DNA from: Cryptomeria japonica
Lineage: Eukaryota; Streptophyta; Pinopsida; Cupressales; Cupressaceae
NCBI RefSeq assembly: GCF_030272615.1
Contig: NC_081410.1
Coordinates: 141,259,349 to 141,323,348 of the forward strand
Length of the DNA: 64,000 nt
Direction of reading: 5' to 3'
Of this stretch, positions 43,667 through 54,665 are shown one piece after another (position 1 is the first letter of the stretch; every line of letters begins with the position of its first letter). Position numbers and translations under genes: made by a program. The notes beneath the pieces are model-generated. The model did not search any database and was not told where the DNA came from. It saw only the letters and a list, made by a program, of their open reading frames with translations.

Positions 43667-44740
43667 ACAAATATTGAGACACCAATTAATACAAGGAGTG
43701 AACAAGCTAATATTGTACAGGATACTAATATTGAGCATAATTGTCCTTCAGTTACAAACGAACAGGTTGAGGTTATAGTTTCTACAGAGGAACTGGCAGT
43801 TACACCGATTGCACCAAGTGGTGAAGCCACCAGTGCAAGTGAGGAGGTTATAAAGGATAAATCTTTAGAGGAGAAGACAGGGGACTCTAGCAAGGTACCG
43901 GTTGTTGATCCATCATTATTGTCAATTGACACTTCATAGGTAGAAAAGAAAAACATCATAGAGATGAGTCCCACTGAACTGATGATGATGGCAACACAAA
44001 AAGTAATGAAGGAGGGATCCAAAAATAAAGGGATTATAGATCAATCATTCACTGTTTTACACAGACCGGTCTCGGAGTGTAAGATTGAAAATGAAGCGAG
44101 CCCATCTGGCAATCTTAAGGTAATCACTGAGCATATTTCAAAGGACTTTCAATCCTTACAAGAAATATCAAACTGGCAAGCACTAGAAAAGTTTACTCAC
44201 GCTAAGAGAGCTGCATTTGATCAAGTAATTGAAACTGAGAAGAAAAAGATTGAGGAGAAACGAATCCTAATAGAAAACTCTTTGAAACAATGTACAAATA
44301 TATATAGGGTATGTTGTAACACTGAAATACTTACAACTAATGTGGATAAAAAGATAAAAGAGATTCAGGAGAAAATTGCAACTATAGCTAATTCCTTTGA
44401 CGAACTGATTTCATTGACTACATCAATTGATGGTCAAATTTTGATTTTGGAGAACCAAATTTCTGTTCTTGAGAAGGAAAGAGACAAAATAATAAGAAGA
44501 GCCAGAAGTTTGAGAGGCTTGGTGAGTCCCTGGTTAGATTCACTCAGTGTACACAAGAGAGAATGCATGGATATGGTGGGAAAGCCCACACCGACAAAGG
44601 TAAATGAGAAAGAGTCTTTTGCACATTTATTAAGTGGACTTGTATCTATTTCCGGCACATTAAAAACTAGTTGGGATACTTATGTGGAGTTATTGGAGAA
44701 GGCTTATCTAGAAATTTTGAAATTTGTCAAGCTCTGGTAA
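43667..44740 (+). pseudogene. H cargo gene, coiled-coil C-terminal part
   Basis: It lies in the same frame as 42782-43666, separated only by TAG codons at 43664 and 43937. The final open part (43964-44740) holds long charged helices, for example KKKIEEKRILIENSL, KIKEIQEKIATIANSF and ILENQISVLEKERDK, and ends WDTYVELLEKAYLEILKF. This predicts a coiled-coil oligomerisation region. It ends about 260 bp before the PPT, as in G. An env-like role, as proposed for ORFs in Sireviruses, is possible, but I see no membrane segment or signal peptide. Confidence 0.7.
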
Positions 44741-44998
44741 GACAATTTTGAGGATATTCATTGTACAGTTCTTTTTCTTTAACATTCCTTTTAGAATTTT
44801 TGATGGCATTGATGTCAAAGGGGGAGTAGTATAGGTGTGAAAAAGAATAAAATGAGTTGTATACACTAGGGGGAGTCATGGAGTCATGGAGTTTTGGAGA
44901 TATAAAGTATTTTGCATATTCAACTCAGGATGAAACCAGCAGATGAAACCTTGACCATTTTTCACATGAGTGTTGCCATCAATGCCAAAGGGGGATAT
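44741..44998 (+). other. H: 3' untranslated region with two purine tracts
   Basis: The PPT (CCAAAGGGGGATAT) ends at 44998. A second tract, TTGATGTCAAAGGGGGAG, lies at about 44810-44828. Confidence 0.82.
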
Positions 44999-45954
44999 TG
45001 TTGGCAATTAACACTCATTTGATTGGTTTCACTATGTTTTCATTGATGGCAACATGGTATTGTGTTCTGGCTTCATGTTTTGGTTCTATGGTGTACTGGC
45101 AGGCACTTCACAGATATTTCACCGACACCAGCACCGACATCGACACTGAAGGGCAGATGGATTTCTTTGGCTACCGATATTGCAGGTCGACATGGTTTAG
45201 TAAAGGTTATCAGTATTGGAGGCTGACATATCTTGGATCTGGCATCGGCAAACTGATTTTAATGTTTATACATTTATGTTATCTGGCCGACATATTATTT
45301 GATATTGTATATATCTTTGTAAGCCGACACAAGGCATGCAAACTTTGTATAGGGTATATAGGTCAGTTTGATAGATCATTTTTGAGATATGTAAGACATA
45401 GATAGAGATATGGTTAAGGATATGAGAATGTAATATGATGCAAAATATATTAGGGAGATCATGTATTTGAGGAAATTCATGTAAGGGTTATTTCGGTAAA
45501 GGGTTTAGGGATTCAGACTGGAAATGACAAAGCTTAAACTGGAACTGTATTTTGGCATAGAAGATGTTATCTTAGCAGTTCTTACTTCTCCAGATTGTAG
45601 TCTGGAATTTTGTAGTCAGTGAGACTCATTTTTTTATTGAGCAGTGTGCTCTAGGTTGTAAGCCTTCCTGCAAGTGTAGGCCCCTCATATTTTGTAATAT
45701 CTCTTCATATGGCCAGTGGATTGATATTGTGGGTCACAAATCCCACCATGGTTTTTCCTCTTTAAGGTTTTCCACATATAAATTTGTGTGTTATGGTTCT
45801 CATTTATGTGATTGGCTTATTGGTTGCTTTACTTCTTTTAATTATGTATGTATCGATATACCAGTTGGTGTATGCATGTTTTAATAAGGTTAAAACTTAT
45901 CATTTTGGTATAACACTGAATCACCCCCCCTCTTAGTGTTATTGGTTTCCAACA
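44999..45954 (+). repeat. H 3' LTR (956 bp)
   Basis: It starts TGTTGGCAATTAACAC and ends GGTTTCCAACA, with CCCACCATGGTTTTTCC at about 45740. The TSD CTTAT follows at 45955-45959. Confidence 0.93.
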
Positions 45955-46805
45955 CTTATTTCATGTTCAAACACTCAATACAAGCAAACTTCATGACTTG
46001 CACATTTGGAGCGAACTTCATGAGTTCAAGATTTGGAGCGAACTTAACGAGTTTAACATTTGGGGCGAACTTCATGAGTTGACAATTTGGAGCGAACTTC
46101 AATAATTTGGAGCGAACTTCATGAGTCAAGGATTTGGAGCAAATTTCCTACAAATGTGAACTTCATGAGTTGAAAATTTGAAGCGAACTTCATGAGTTGA
46201 GGATTTGGAGCGAATTTCCTACAAAGGTGACCTTCATGAGTTGACAATTTGGGGCGAACTTCATGAGTTGAGAATATGGAGTAAACTTCATGTTTTAAGG
46301 AAATGGAGTGAATTTCACACAAGAAAACTTCACACAAATGAACTATGTGAGTTAGAGATCATGAGCGAACTTCATAAGTTAGAGAGGGAGAACAAACCTA
46401 ATGAGAAAGATGAGAGAAACAAACTTCATGTGTGCACCAATTAGAGCGATCTTCATCCTAAAAATCTTCATGAGCAAATATCAACTTCATCTTCAAAGCT
46501 TCGTGAGAGAATATCAACTTCATGAATTGAGCTACATGAGAAAACTTTATGTAAGGAACTACAAGAAGTGAATTCCAACTTCATGATTTGACCTACATGA
46601 GCGAACTTCACAATTTGAAGGCTATGAGCGAATTCCACAAATTGAGATTCAAGAACAAATTTCAAATGAGTGAACTCTACTCCATGTATTCTTAATAGAA
46701 GGAGAAGTTGTAAGATTTGGAAGAGCCATTTTGAGTTGAGGGAAAATGAAGGAGAGCAAGTTCAAAAGCCAAGACAACTTAATGAACATCAAGGGTGGAG
46801 TAAAT
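45955..46805. other. K: host repeat, middle part, with 27-bp minisatellite
   Basis: The GAGCGAACTTCATGAGTTG array resumes after H and extends to about 46300. It then continues as looser AACTTCATGA-containing repeats to about 46660. No gene is supported. It ends at the left LTR of L; TAAAT at 46801-46805 is the left target duplicate. Confidence 0.75.
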
Positions 46806-48345
46806 TGCTAGTCCCAATCGGTGCTGAGAGGGGAGGGGTGAATCAGCACTTGATCAAAATTTTCACAATTAAACTTTTAACTTAAAACTGCATTCATCTA
46901 ATATTCAACAATATACTTAATCATTGAAGTAAAATATGCAAGCATGAAAATTTGGTAGTGACACCAAGAAGTTATCTCATGGAAACCCAAATGGGAGAAA
47001 ACCACGGTGTGAGTAGGAACTCACAAAATTTTTACTCTTCTAAAGTATGCCCGATGAGGAGCCATCCATGTTAGGAGATTACACAGACATTGTTAGGTGT
47101 CACCCGATTAAGGGATTTTGTTCAAGGTTGGTTAGTGCCTTTACCCTATTAAAGGTAGCCTAGTTAAAGGACTTAAGAACTTCAATTAAGATGTCACCTG
47201 GTTAAGGGATTTATGTTGCAGTGGTTAGAAAGAAATAGATGGATGATCAGTTGAATTATCTACTGATAGCTTGATCAGATCTTGATATGCATCACACTCA
47301 ATCCACATCGGTTGTGTCTTTTCTGCACAACACCAGTTTTCTTCTTACACCTTTGGCTCTTCACTCAATTGGTCGCATGTCCCTTGGAACTGCACTTTGT
47401 CGATCCTCTAACCTTCTTCTCTGCACTCTGTCAGTTCTCTATCCTTCAACTCTGCACTTAGTCGATCGCCTGCTCTTCACTTTAGATCGCCTTCAACAAG
47501 ATCTTGTTGCAAATTTCATGATCAAATATTTCTGAATGAACTCAAGAACACTATACATTTTCTGCTGACACTTTCAGGAATTCCCTCAATCAAAGCAATC
47601 ATGGATTTCAAAATATTTCAAATCCAAAATCTCCCACTCTTTCTCTGTGTGCCTTACAAAAATTCCACCAAGTGCTCAACAAATTATGCCACCGCATCTC
47701 CCAAAGATAGTAACTTTTGTGTCGTGTTCAGTCAATTAAGTGTGAACCAGAAAAACCTCAGGTAATCATTCTTGATTGCATGATAACTGAAGTTGACCTT
47801 ACAAACATATGATTAGGCATAGACACAAACTCACCAACTCATATTTTGCCACCGCAACTAGATAACCAATCACCACTCTGAGATTTATGGTGAACATTTG
47901 TCTTCCTTCTGTCATACTGGTATATGAGTTTTCCACTGCACTTTTGTATTACCGGTTCATCCTTTGATTGCCATTTTGTTGTGCTAGCATCAAGTCTCTT
48001 CCCCTATTTGCCAATGAGGTTCAGGTTTGCATACAATCTCAAGTTTTCTTACCTGAGTCACCTTTAGTGACTTCATCATCATCAGAGTGACCGATCTTCT
48101 TGAATAACAAACCAGTTGGCTTAGTTTATCTTTCCTTGAGCTGATTGAACCTTAGGTCATTCGTTATCAATGTTGTTTCCATGTGTTTGTAAGTCATCAC
48201 TTTTTCTTACTGAAAAAACACCACTCTACCTTACTACTTCACTGGTTAGTGTCTTCACCGATAACTGTTGGACATTAATGACAAATCTTAGCGCATATAC
48301 CAATTCTCTGGATTGACCAGTTTTGGCAATGCCAATAATCCAACA
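46806..48345 (-). repeat. L 3' LTR (1540 bp)
   Basis: The plus-strand edges are TGCTAGTCCC (TG...CA with one change) and AATCCAACA. The module AAAACCACGGTGTGAG is at about 46998. It matches 52679-54297. Confidence 0.9.
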
Positions 48346-48697
48346 ATCTCCCCCTTTGGTATTGATGGAAAACACTACAGAATCTGGCTAATTAGTTGCA
48401 TGTTCTTTTACTTGATTTCTATACCAGTCCAGTCATTACTTCTGCCCTGAGTAATGAATATCTCTCCCTGTCACTGGGAATACTCTGATACTACTCTGAT
48501 ATAGCAACTTGAGCTCAATCACTACTTACCAATTCTCAAACACTCTAATCATATCTCCCCCTTTGACAACAATGCCAAAGAGTCATTTATGTACTTTTAC
48601 AAGAATGCTCCCCCTAACCAGAGTTGTCCACACTTATCAATCTAGTCTTGAAAAAAAAAACTTGAAATCATATCAGATTGATATAGAGCCCTTTTTT
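48346..48697 (-). other. L: 3' untranslated region with two purine tracts
   Basis: The PPT complement is ATCTCCCCCTTTGG at 48346-48360. A second tract, ATCTCCCCCTTTGACAACAA, lies at about 48553-48575. No gene is seen. Confidence 0.72.
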
Positions 48698-49365
48698 TTA
48701 CTTTACTTCATGTGGGGGCATAACCCCCAACTTACCTCTAAGATAGTCAAAGGTGTCCTTTTGTAGTGGCTTGGTGAAGATGTCAACCACCTTCTCTTTC
48801 GTTGGTATATATTCCAACATCACTTCCTTTTCTTGAACTTGTTCCCTTAGATAGTGATATTTGATGGCTATATGCTTTGTTTTGGAGTGCATCACTAGAT
48901 TCTTGGATATGTCAATGGCATGCGTGTTGTCACAATGAATCACTACCAGTCTAACCACTTTTTCTTGGATACCTTCCAATAGTTGCTTGATCCAAACTAT
49001 TTGTGTGCAGTTGATTGCAGCAACTACATACTCAGACTCAGTTGTGGATTGAGATATGTAGTTGTGTTTCTTGTTTGTCCAAGAAAGAATGCACCTCCAC
49101 TCATGCTCTTTTTGTCATCAATGTTCCCTGCCCAATCTGAATCAGTGAAGACACTTAAACCAAAGTCTCCCTTATGTGGATACCAAAGACCATACTCATC
49201 AGTCCCCTTGAGGTATCTAAATATTATTTTGACTGCCACCATGTGAGTCTCTTTCGGATTTGCAAAAAATTTGGCAACCAAGCCAACAGCTTGTGCTATA
49301 TCTGGTCTTCTATGTATTGCATACTGCAACTTACTGATCATGGACTGATAAAATGTCTCATTCAC
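48698..49365 (-). pseudogene. L: RNase H
   Basis: TDSDWAGNIDDKKSMSGGAFFLG, RFL-type KIIFRYLKGTDEYGLWYPHK and the tail DIFTKPLQKDTFDYLRGKLG are present. A frameshift near 49070 and a stop near 48980 split it. The 3' end of pol is the stop at 48698. Confidence 0.88.
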
Positions 49366-50429
49366 TTTTTCAACCTCATCATATTTAGAAAGCTTTCAAC
49401 CTGTAACCATTTGAGTTCCAACAAGTTTGCAATCTTACATTCCAAAAGTTTTCAAATTTTCCCTTATGTACTTAGTCTGACTGTTGAAGATGCCACTTCA
49501 TTTGTTCTGCAAAGCTTCTTCTTATCTCATCATCTCCCGCAAGGATCATGTCATATACAAAGATCTCAGTAATTAGATGTTTTCCTTCAGCTCCACTCTT
49601 CAGATACAAGTTACTATTACAATTGGTTCTTTTGAACGCTATGCTTAGCAGATATAAGTGCAGCCTCTCATACCAAGCTCTCGATGCTTGTTTCAGCCCA
49701 TACAGAGCCTTCTGCAACCTGCATACCATATTCATTCCATCTTCAAATGCAGACCCTTATGCTTTCTCTATGTATACTTCTTCCTCTAACACCCCATTTA
49801 AGAATGCTGATTTGAAATCCATTTGGTAAACTTTAAAAAATTTATAAGCAACATAGGTCAGAAAAATTCTGACCCCTTCCAACCTAGCCACTGGTGCGAA
49901 GATTTCTCCATAGTCCAAACCTTATTTTTGAGCATAGACCTTACAGACCAATCTTGTTTTGTTTCTTATCACTTTACTGGTTTCATCCATTTTACTTCTA
50001 AACACCCACTTGGTGCCTATTACATTTTTGTTTTTCGGTCTAGGCACCAGAGTCCATGTATCATTTTTTCTCAATTTTCTCTAGTTCTTCTTCCATGGCT
50101 TTGACCCAGTCATCATCTTTTAGAGCCTTCTTTTTTGTTTTGGGCTCAAATATGGAGAGCATACAACCATTCTCTCTTTCTCTTCTTCTGGTTAGAACTC
50201 CTGCATCTTTGTCATCGATGATATTTTCTGCAGAGTGATTGTTTCTAACATACTTAGCCAATACCGGTTCACTCTTCTGAGCTTCTTCTACCAGTTGTGC
50301 AAGTTCTACTTCACAGGCTTCTTCATATGGGATCTTCTTCAATAGGTTCCACTGGTACATTGTACTCGAACCCTTTATAGTCCTTCGGTTCACTCTTACT
50401 ATCCTATTCATTTTTCTCAGAGTACTCAT
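49366..50429 (-). pseudogene. L: reverse transcriptase
   Basis: [24 protein letters not shown] and, upstream, the region for TWTLVPRPKNKNVIGTKW and the ENIIDDKDAGVLTRRR linker are recognisable. The catalytic box reads FVYDMILAGDDE, so the first aspartate of VDD has become tyrosine and RT is inactive. Several stops and frameshifts occur. Confidence 0.87.
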
Positions 50430-51118
50430 CTACTCTGACATTTGCACTTTCCACAATCTTACTAGTCCTTTTGTTTAAACATCAGTATGCCTTTCTCTTT
50501 GTTGAGTAACCTAAGAAGGTTCCTTCATCACTATTGGGACCAAATTTTCTAGTGTACTCATCCCTCTTGATATAGCACCTGCTTCCACATACTTTAAAAT
50601 AACAAACATTTGGTGAGTATCCACACCATAATTCGTAGGGAGTTTTATTTGTCCCTTTCTTTACCTATATCTGGTTCAAAGTGTATATAGAAGTGCTTAT
50701 TGCTTCTCTCCAGAAGATATGTGGAACATCCTTCTATATCATCAAAGTCCTTGCACAATCAATAAGAGTTCTATTTCTTCTTTCAGCAACTCCTTTTTGT
50801 TGAGGTGTTCTGGGTGCAGACATTTGCCTCATAATCTCCTATTCCTTGCTGTAATTCATGAACTCTCCTCCTCTATCTGATCTCAGACACTTCAGATTCT
50901 TACTGGTTCCTCTTTCTACTCGAGCCTTAAAAACCTTAAACATTTGAAAGGCTTCAGATTTTTCCTTCAAGAATACAACCCACATCATTCTTGAGAAATC
51001 ATCCACAGACAACATAAAATATCAGTCTCCATAGAAACTCTTGGTTCTCATGGGACCGCACAAGTCTGTATGAACTAAGTCCAACATATTTTCAGATGAA
51101 AAGGTTTTGCTACTAAAA
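50430..51118 (-). pseudogene. L: integrase
   Basis: Heavily degraded copia integrase on the minus strand. Codons for MRTKSFYGD, MMWVVFLKEKSEAF and CGYSPNVCYFKVCGSRCYIKRDEYTRKFG-type sequence can be picked out around 50,550-51,060. No open segment longer than about 60 codons remains. Confidence 0.75.
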
Positions 51119-51645
51119 CTAGACCCGGTCAACTTTCCTAGTTGACATTCTTTGCACATAGCATTTTTCAGGTTTCACTATGTTAGGCATACCTCTGACA
51201 GAATTTGCCTTATTGACTTTTTCTATGTTGTCAAAATTAACATGACGCAATATTTTGTGCCACAACCAACTATCTTCTACCTTATCCATTAGACAACTAC
51301 CTATGGTGGTGTCTAGATGAAACAGATTGCCTCTTGACTGTTTACCAGTAGCAATCAGACTTCCTAATTTATCATTTATTTTGCATATTCCTTCATTGAA
51401 TTCTAACTGGTAACGCTTATTGTTAAGTTGTGCAACTCTTAACAAACTATACTTTAACCCTTCTACCCAATAAACATCATCACAATTTTTTTTATCATTC
51501 AGGGCTATATATTCCTTACCTTTTACTGGACAAGGGGCATCATTTCTAAATCTCATAGTTCCTCCATTGCAATCCTCCATATTGAGGATTTTTTTTTGTC
51601 ACCGGTCATGTGGTGAGTGCAACCACTATCAATCACCCATCCTCC
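51119..51645 (-). pseudogene. L: protease end and GAG-pre-integrase
   Basis: VIDSGCTHHMTGD is readable at about 51600-51643. It is followed by CNGGTMRFRNDAPCPVKGK and DDVYWVEGLKYSLLRVAQLN. The WLWHK-ILRHVNFDN zinc region ends the open part. A frameshift lies in the run of T at about 51588-51597. Confidence 0.82.
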
Positions 51646-52678
51646 ACACCGATGAGTACTAAAAATCAGTGTCATATCTCCTTCCTCTATGTTGTCCTCC
51701 TTGACTACCATAAATGCAATTCCATCTCCATCAGATCCTTTTGATTCTTCATCAGTAACTCCTTCTGTAAGATAACATTCCTTCTTGCTCTTGTCCCTAT
51801 AGCTTCTGAAATTATCCTTCTTGTCTCTATCATTGTTAGTACATCTTGAAGAAATATGACCTATCTTATTATAGGAGAATCACTTTAAGGGTAATTTGCC
51901 TATGTAGTTTCATGGGAATGATCGGTTCCGGTAGTAGAACTACTAGCGGTTTCTTTCCTTCTCCTTGCTGGTGCATGCATCATGGAGGCTTTGAAGGAAG
52001 CATCAATATTTGGTACGCTATTGTCATAATTGCTTAATTCAAAAGCAGTCAACTTACCGATCAGTGAGTCAAGAGATACATTAACTATTCCCAAGGATTT
52101 GAGTTCCTGGATAGCAGACCCTTATGGCATATTCTGCTAGCAAGGTTCTCAATATTTTGCTAGCCACATCCTCCTCCTCAAGCTTTCCTCTAGCACTTCT
52201 AATGGATTTTACTACATCCTTTATCCTCTTGCTATACTGCTCTATGTTTTCTCCTTCCTCCATCCTCATCTCATCATATTTTCCTCTTAGGCTATCTACT
52301 TTGGCCTTTTGAACATGAGGATCTCCCCCATAGACTATCTTCAGCTTATTCCATATTTGAAAAAGCTATTTTCAAATCTTTAACCTCTCCAAATTCATTA
52401 TCAGAAAGAGTGCTAACAATTAGATCCATAGCAATAGTATTATCTTGCCTTTCCTTGATTAGATCTCGAGTAAGAGTCCCTGAAGGTTCATTGTACTCAG
52501 TGATCACATGATTCCAGTAGTGTTCTCCTAGAGATCTTAGATAGAGTTTCATTCTTCCACACCATAAGGTGTAATTCTCCTTGGAGAACTTAGGACCCTC
52601 CTTACGCATCATCTTGGATCTTTCCTTAAGTTGATTAAGCTTATTCTAATTCTAAGGACCTGATGCTCTAATACCAAT
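51646..52678 (-). pseudogene. L: gag and primer site
   Basis: The gag starts near 52612 with MMRKEGPKFSKENYTLWCGRM, then LIVSTLSDNEFGEVKDLKIA, MRMEEGENIEQYSKRIKDVV and SLIGKLTAFELSNYDN. The zinc knuckle near 51,870 has lost a cysteine. Frame changes occur about every 200 bases. The primer site ATTGGTATTAGAG (minus strand) abuts the LTR at 52666-52678. Confidence 0.82.
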
Positions 52679-54297
52679 TGTTAGTCCCAACTGGTGCTGA
52701 GAAGGTAGGGGTGAATCAAAACTTGATCAAAATTTTCACAATTAAACTTTTAACTTAAATCTGCATTCATCTAATATTAAACAATATACTTAAGCACTGA
52801 AGTAAAATATGCAAGCATGAAAAGTTAACTATCACACCAAGAAATTATCTCATGGATACCCAAATGGGAGAAAACCACGGTGTGAGTAGGAACTCACAAA
52901 ATTTGTACTCTTCTAAAGTACACCTGGTGAGGAGCCATCCCTGTTAGGAGATTACATAAACACTGTTAGGTGTCACCCGATTAAGGGATTTTGTTCAAGG
53001 CCAGTTAGTGCCTTTACCCTGTTAAATGTAGCCTGGTTAAAGGACTTAAGAACATCAATTAAGATGTCACCCGGTTAAGGGATTCTATAAAAGGGACCTG
53101 TTAAAGTCCACTCAATTAAGGGATTCATGTTGCAGTGGCTGGAAAGCAACAAATGGATGATCTACTAAATTATCTACTAATAGCTTGATCAAATCTCAAT
53201 ATGCATCACACTCAATCCACATTGATTGTGTCCTCTGCATAGCATCGGTTTTCTTCTTACACCTTCAGCTCTTCACTTAGTCGGTCACCTATCCCTTGGC
53301 ACTGTACTCTGTCAATCCTCTGACCTTCGGCTTTGCACTATGTCGTTTCTTTGTCCTTTGACTCTGTACTTAGTCGATCTACCTCAAACACACTCTACTC
53401 TGATAAAACCTTTTAGCACTTCCTCTCTCTTCTCTTCACTTTGGATCGCCTTCAACAAGATCTGCTTGTTGCAAATTTCTTGATCAAATCTTTCTGAATG
53501 AACTCAAGAACACTTTATACATTTTCTGTCAACACTTTCAGGCGTTCCCTCAATCAAAGCAATCATGGATTTCAAAATATTTAAAATTCAAAATCTCCCA
53601 CTCTTTCTTTGTGTGCCTTACAACAATTCCACCAAGTGTTCAACAAATTCTACCACCACATCTCCCAAAGATAGTAACTTTTGGGTCGTGTTTAGTCAAT
53701 TAAGTATGAACAAGAAAATCCATAGGTAATCATGCTTGACTGCATGATAACTGAAGTTGACCTTACCAACATATGATTAGGCATAGACACAAATTCACCA
53801 ACTCATATTTTGCCACCGCAACTGGATAACCAATCACTGTTCTGAGATTTATGGTGAACACATGTCTTCCTTCTGTCATATCGGTATACCAGTTTTCCAC
53901 TGCACTTCTGTATTACCGGTTCATCCTTTGATTGTCATTTTGTTGTGCTAGCATCAAGTCTCTTCCCTTGTTTGCCAATAAGGTTCAGTTTTGCATACAA
54001 TCTCAAATTATCTTGCCTAAGTCACCTTTAGTAACTTCATCATCATCAGAGTGACCAATCTTCTGAGGTTGGCTTACTCTATCTTTCCTTGAGCTGATTG
54101 AACCTTAGGTCATTCGTTATCAATGTTGTTTCCATGTGTTTGTAACTCATCACTTTTACTTATTGAAAAACACCACTCTACCTATACTACTTCATCAATT
54201 AGTGTCTTCACCGTAAGTGTTGGACATCAATGACAAATCTTAGCACATATATTGGTTCTCTGGATTGACCGGTTTTGTCAATGCCAACAATCCAACA
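52679..54297 (-). repeat. L 5' LTR (1619 bp)
   Basis: The plus-strand edges are TGTTAGTCCC and AATCCAACA. It carries AAAACCACGGTGTGAG at about 52871-52886. It is longer than its partner by about 80 bp, part of which is an extra GGACCTGTTAAAG phrase near 53095. Confidence 0.9.
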
Positions 54298-54665
54298 TAA
54301 ACTTCAAGAGCCCCTCTCTAACAGAGAAAAACAACTTCAAGTTTCCCTTTACGAGGGTGAATTCTCTTTATATGCTCTTATTAAACCTATATATCAATTA
54401 TATTTGATACTTGTTTGTTTGTATTGCAGGAGATGGAGAAATAAATCAAGGAGATCACATTGGAGAAGGAATGAAACAAGTCGCTCGAAGATCAAATTTC
54501 AACATCAAGATTAAGATACAAGGAAGATATCCACAAGGGAACTTCATAGACAAATACAAGAAGGTGATTACACAAGATGCATTCATTTACACAAAGACAT
54601 GATCTACAACATCAACGACATGAAAGAAGTCACAAGAGAAGGAATTTTGGAGGAGAAAGGCAGTG
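54298..54665 (+). other. K: host repeat, right part
   Basis: This follows L and ends at D. A short open frame (about 54428-54602) lies just after TTTGTTTGTATTGCAG, which looks like a splice acceptor preceded by a T-rich tract. The encoded GDGEINQGDHIGEGMKQVAR is not recognised. I regard it as repeat sequence, not a gene. Confidence 0.4.

Larger units (their letters stand above)
39135..45954 (+). mobile_element. H: complete LTR element with cargo gene in place of pol
   Basis: H is 6820 bp with LTRs of 948 and 956 bp, perfect TSD CTTAT, a primer site, gag remnants, a long cargo gene and a PPT. Protease, integrase, RT and RNase H are all absent. It would depend on another element for enzymes. 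The cargo is homologous to that in G, while its LTRs are not similar to those of G. Stops in gag and cargo show that it is decayed, although its two LTRs remain very similar by eye. Confidence 0.9.
46806..54297 (-). mobile_element. Ty1/copia element L (minus strand)
   Basis: L is a full-length copia with LTRs at 46806-48345 and 52679-54297. The flanks TAAAT and TAAAC (54298-54302) are a near-perfect TSD. Its coding region is badly degraded, and it is a different copia family from A, B and F. It is inserted into K. Confidence 0.9.

Noticed and set aside
43667-44740. Calling the H coiled-coil part an envelope protein
   Set aside because: No signal peptide or transmembrane segment is visible, so env is kept only as an alternative.
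38750-46660. CRISPR-like array in K
   Set aside because: Units are contiguous 27-bp repeats without unique spacers, in plant retrotransposon DNA.
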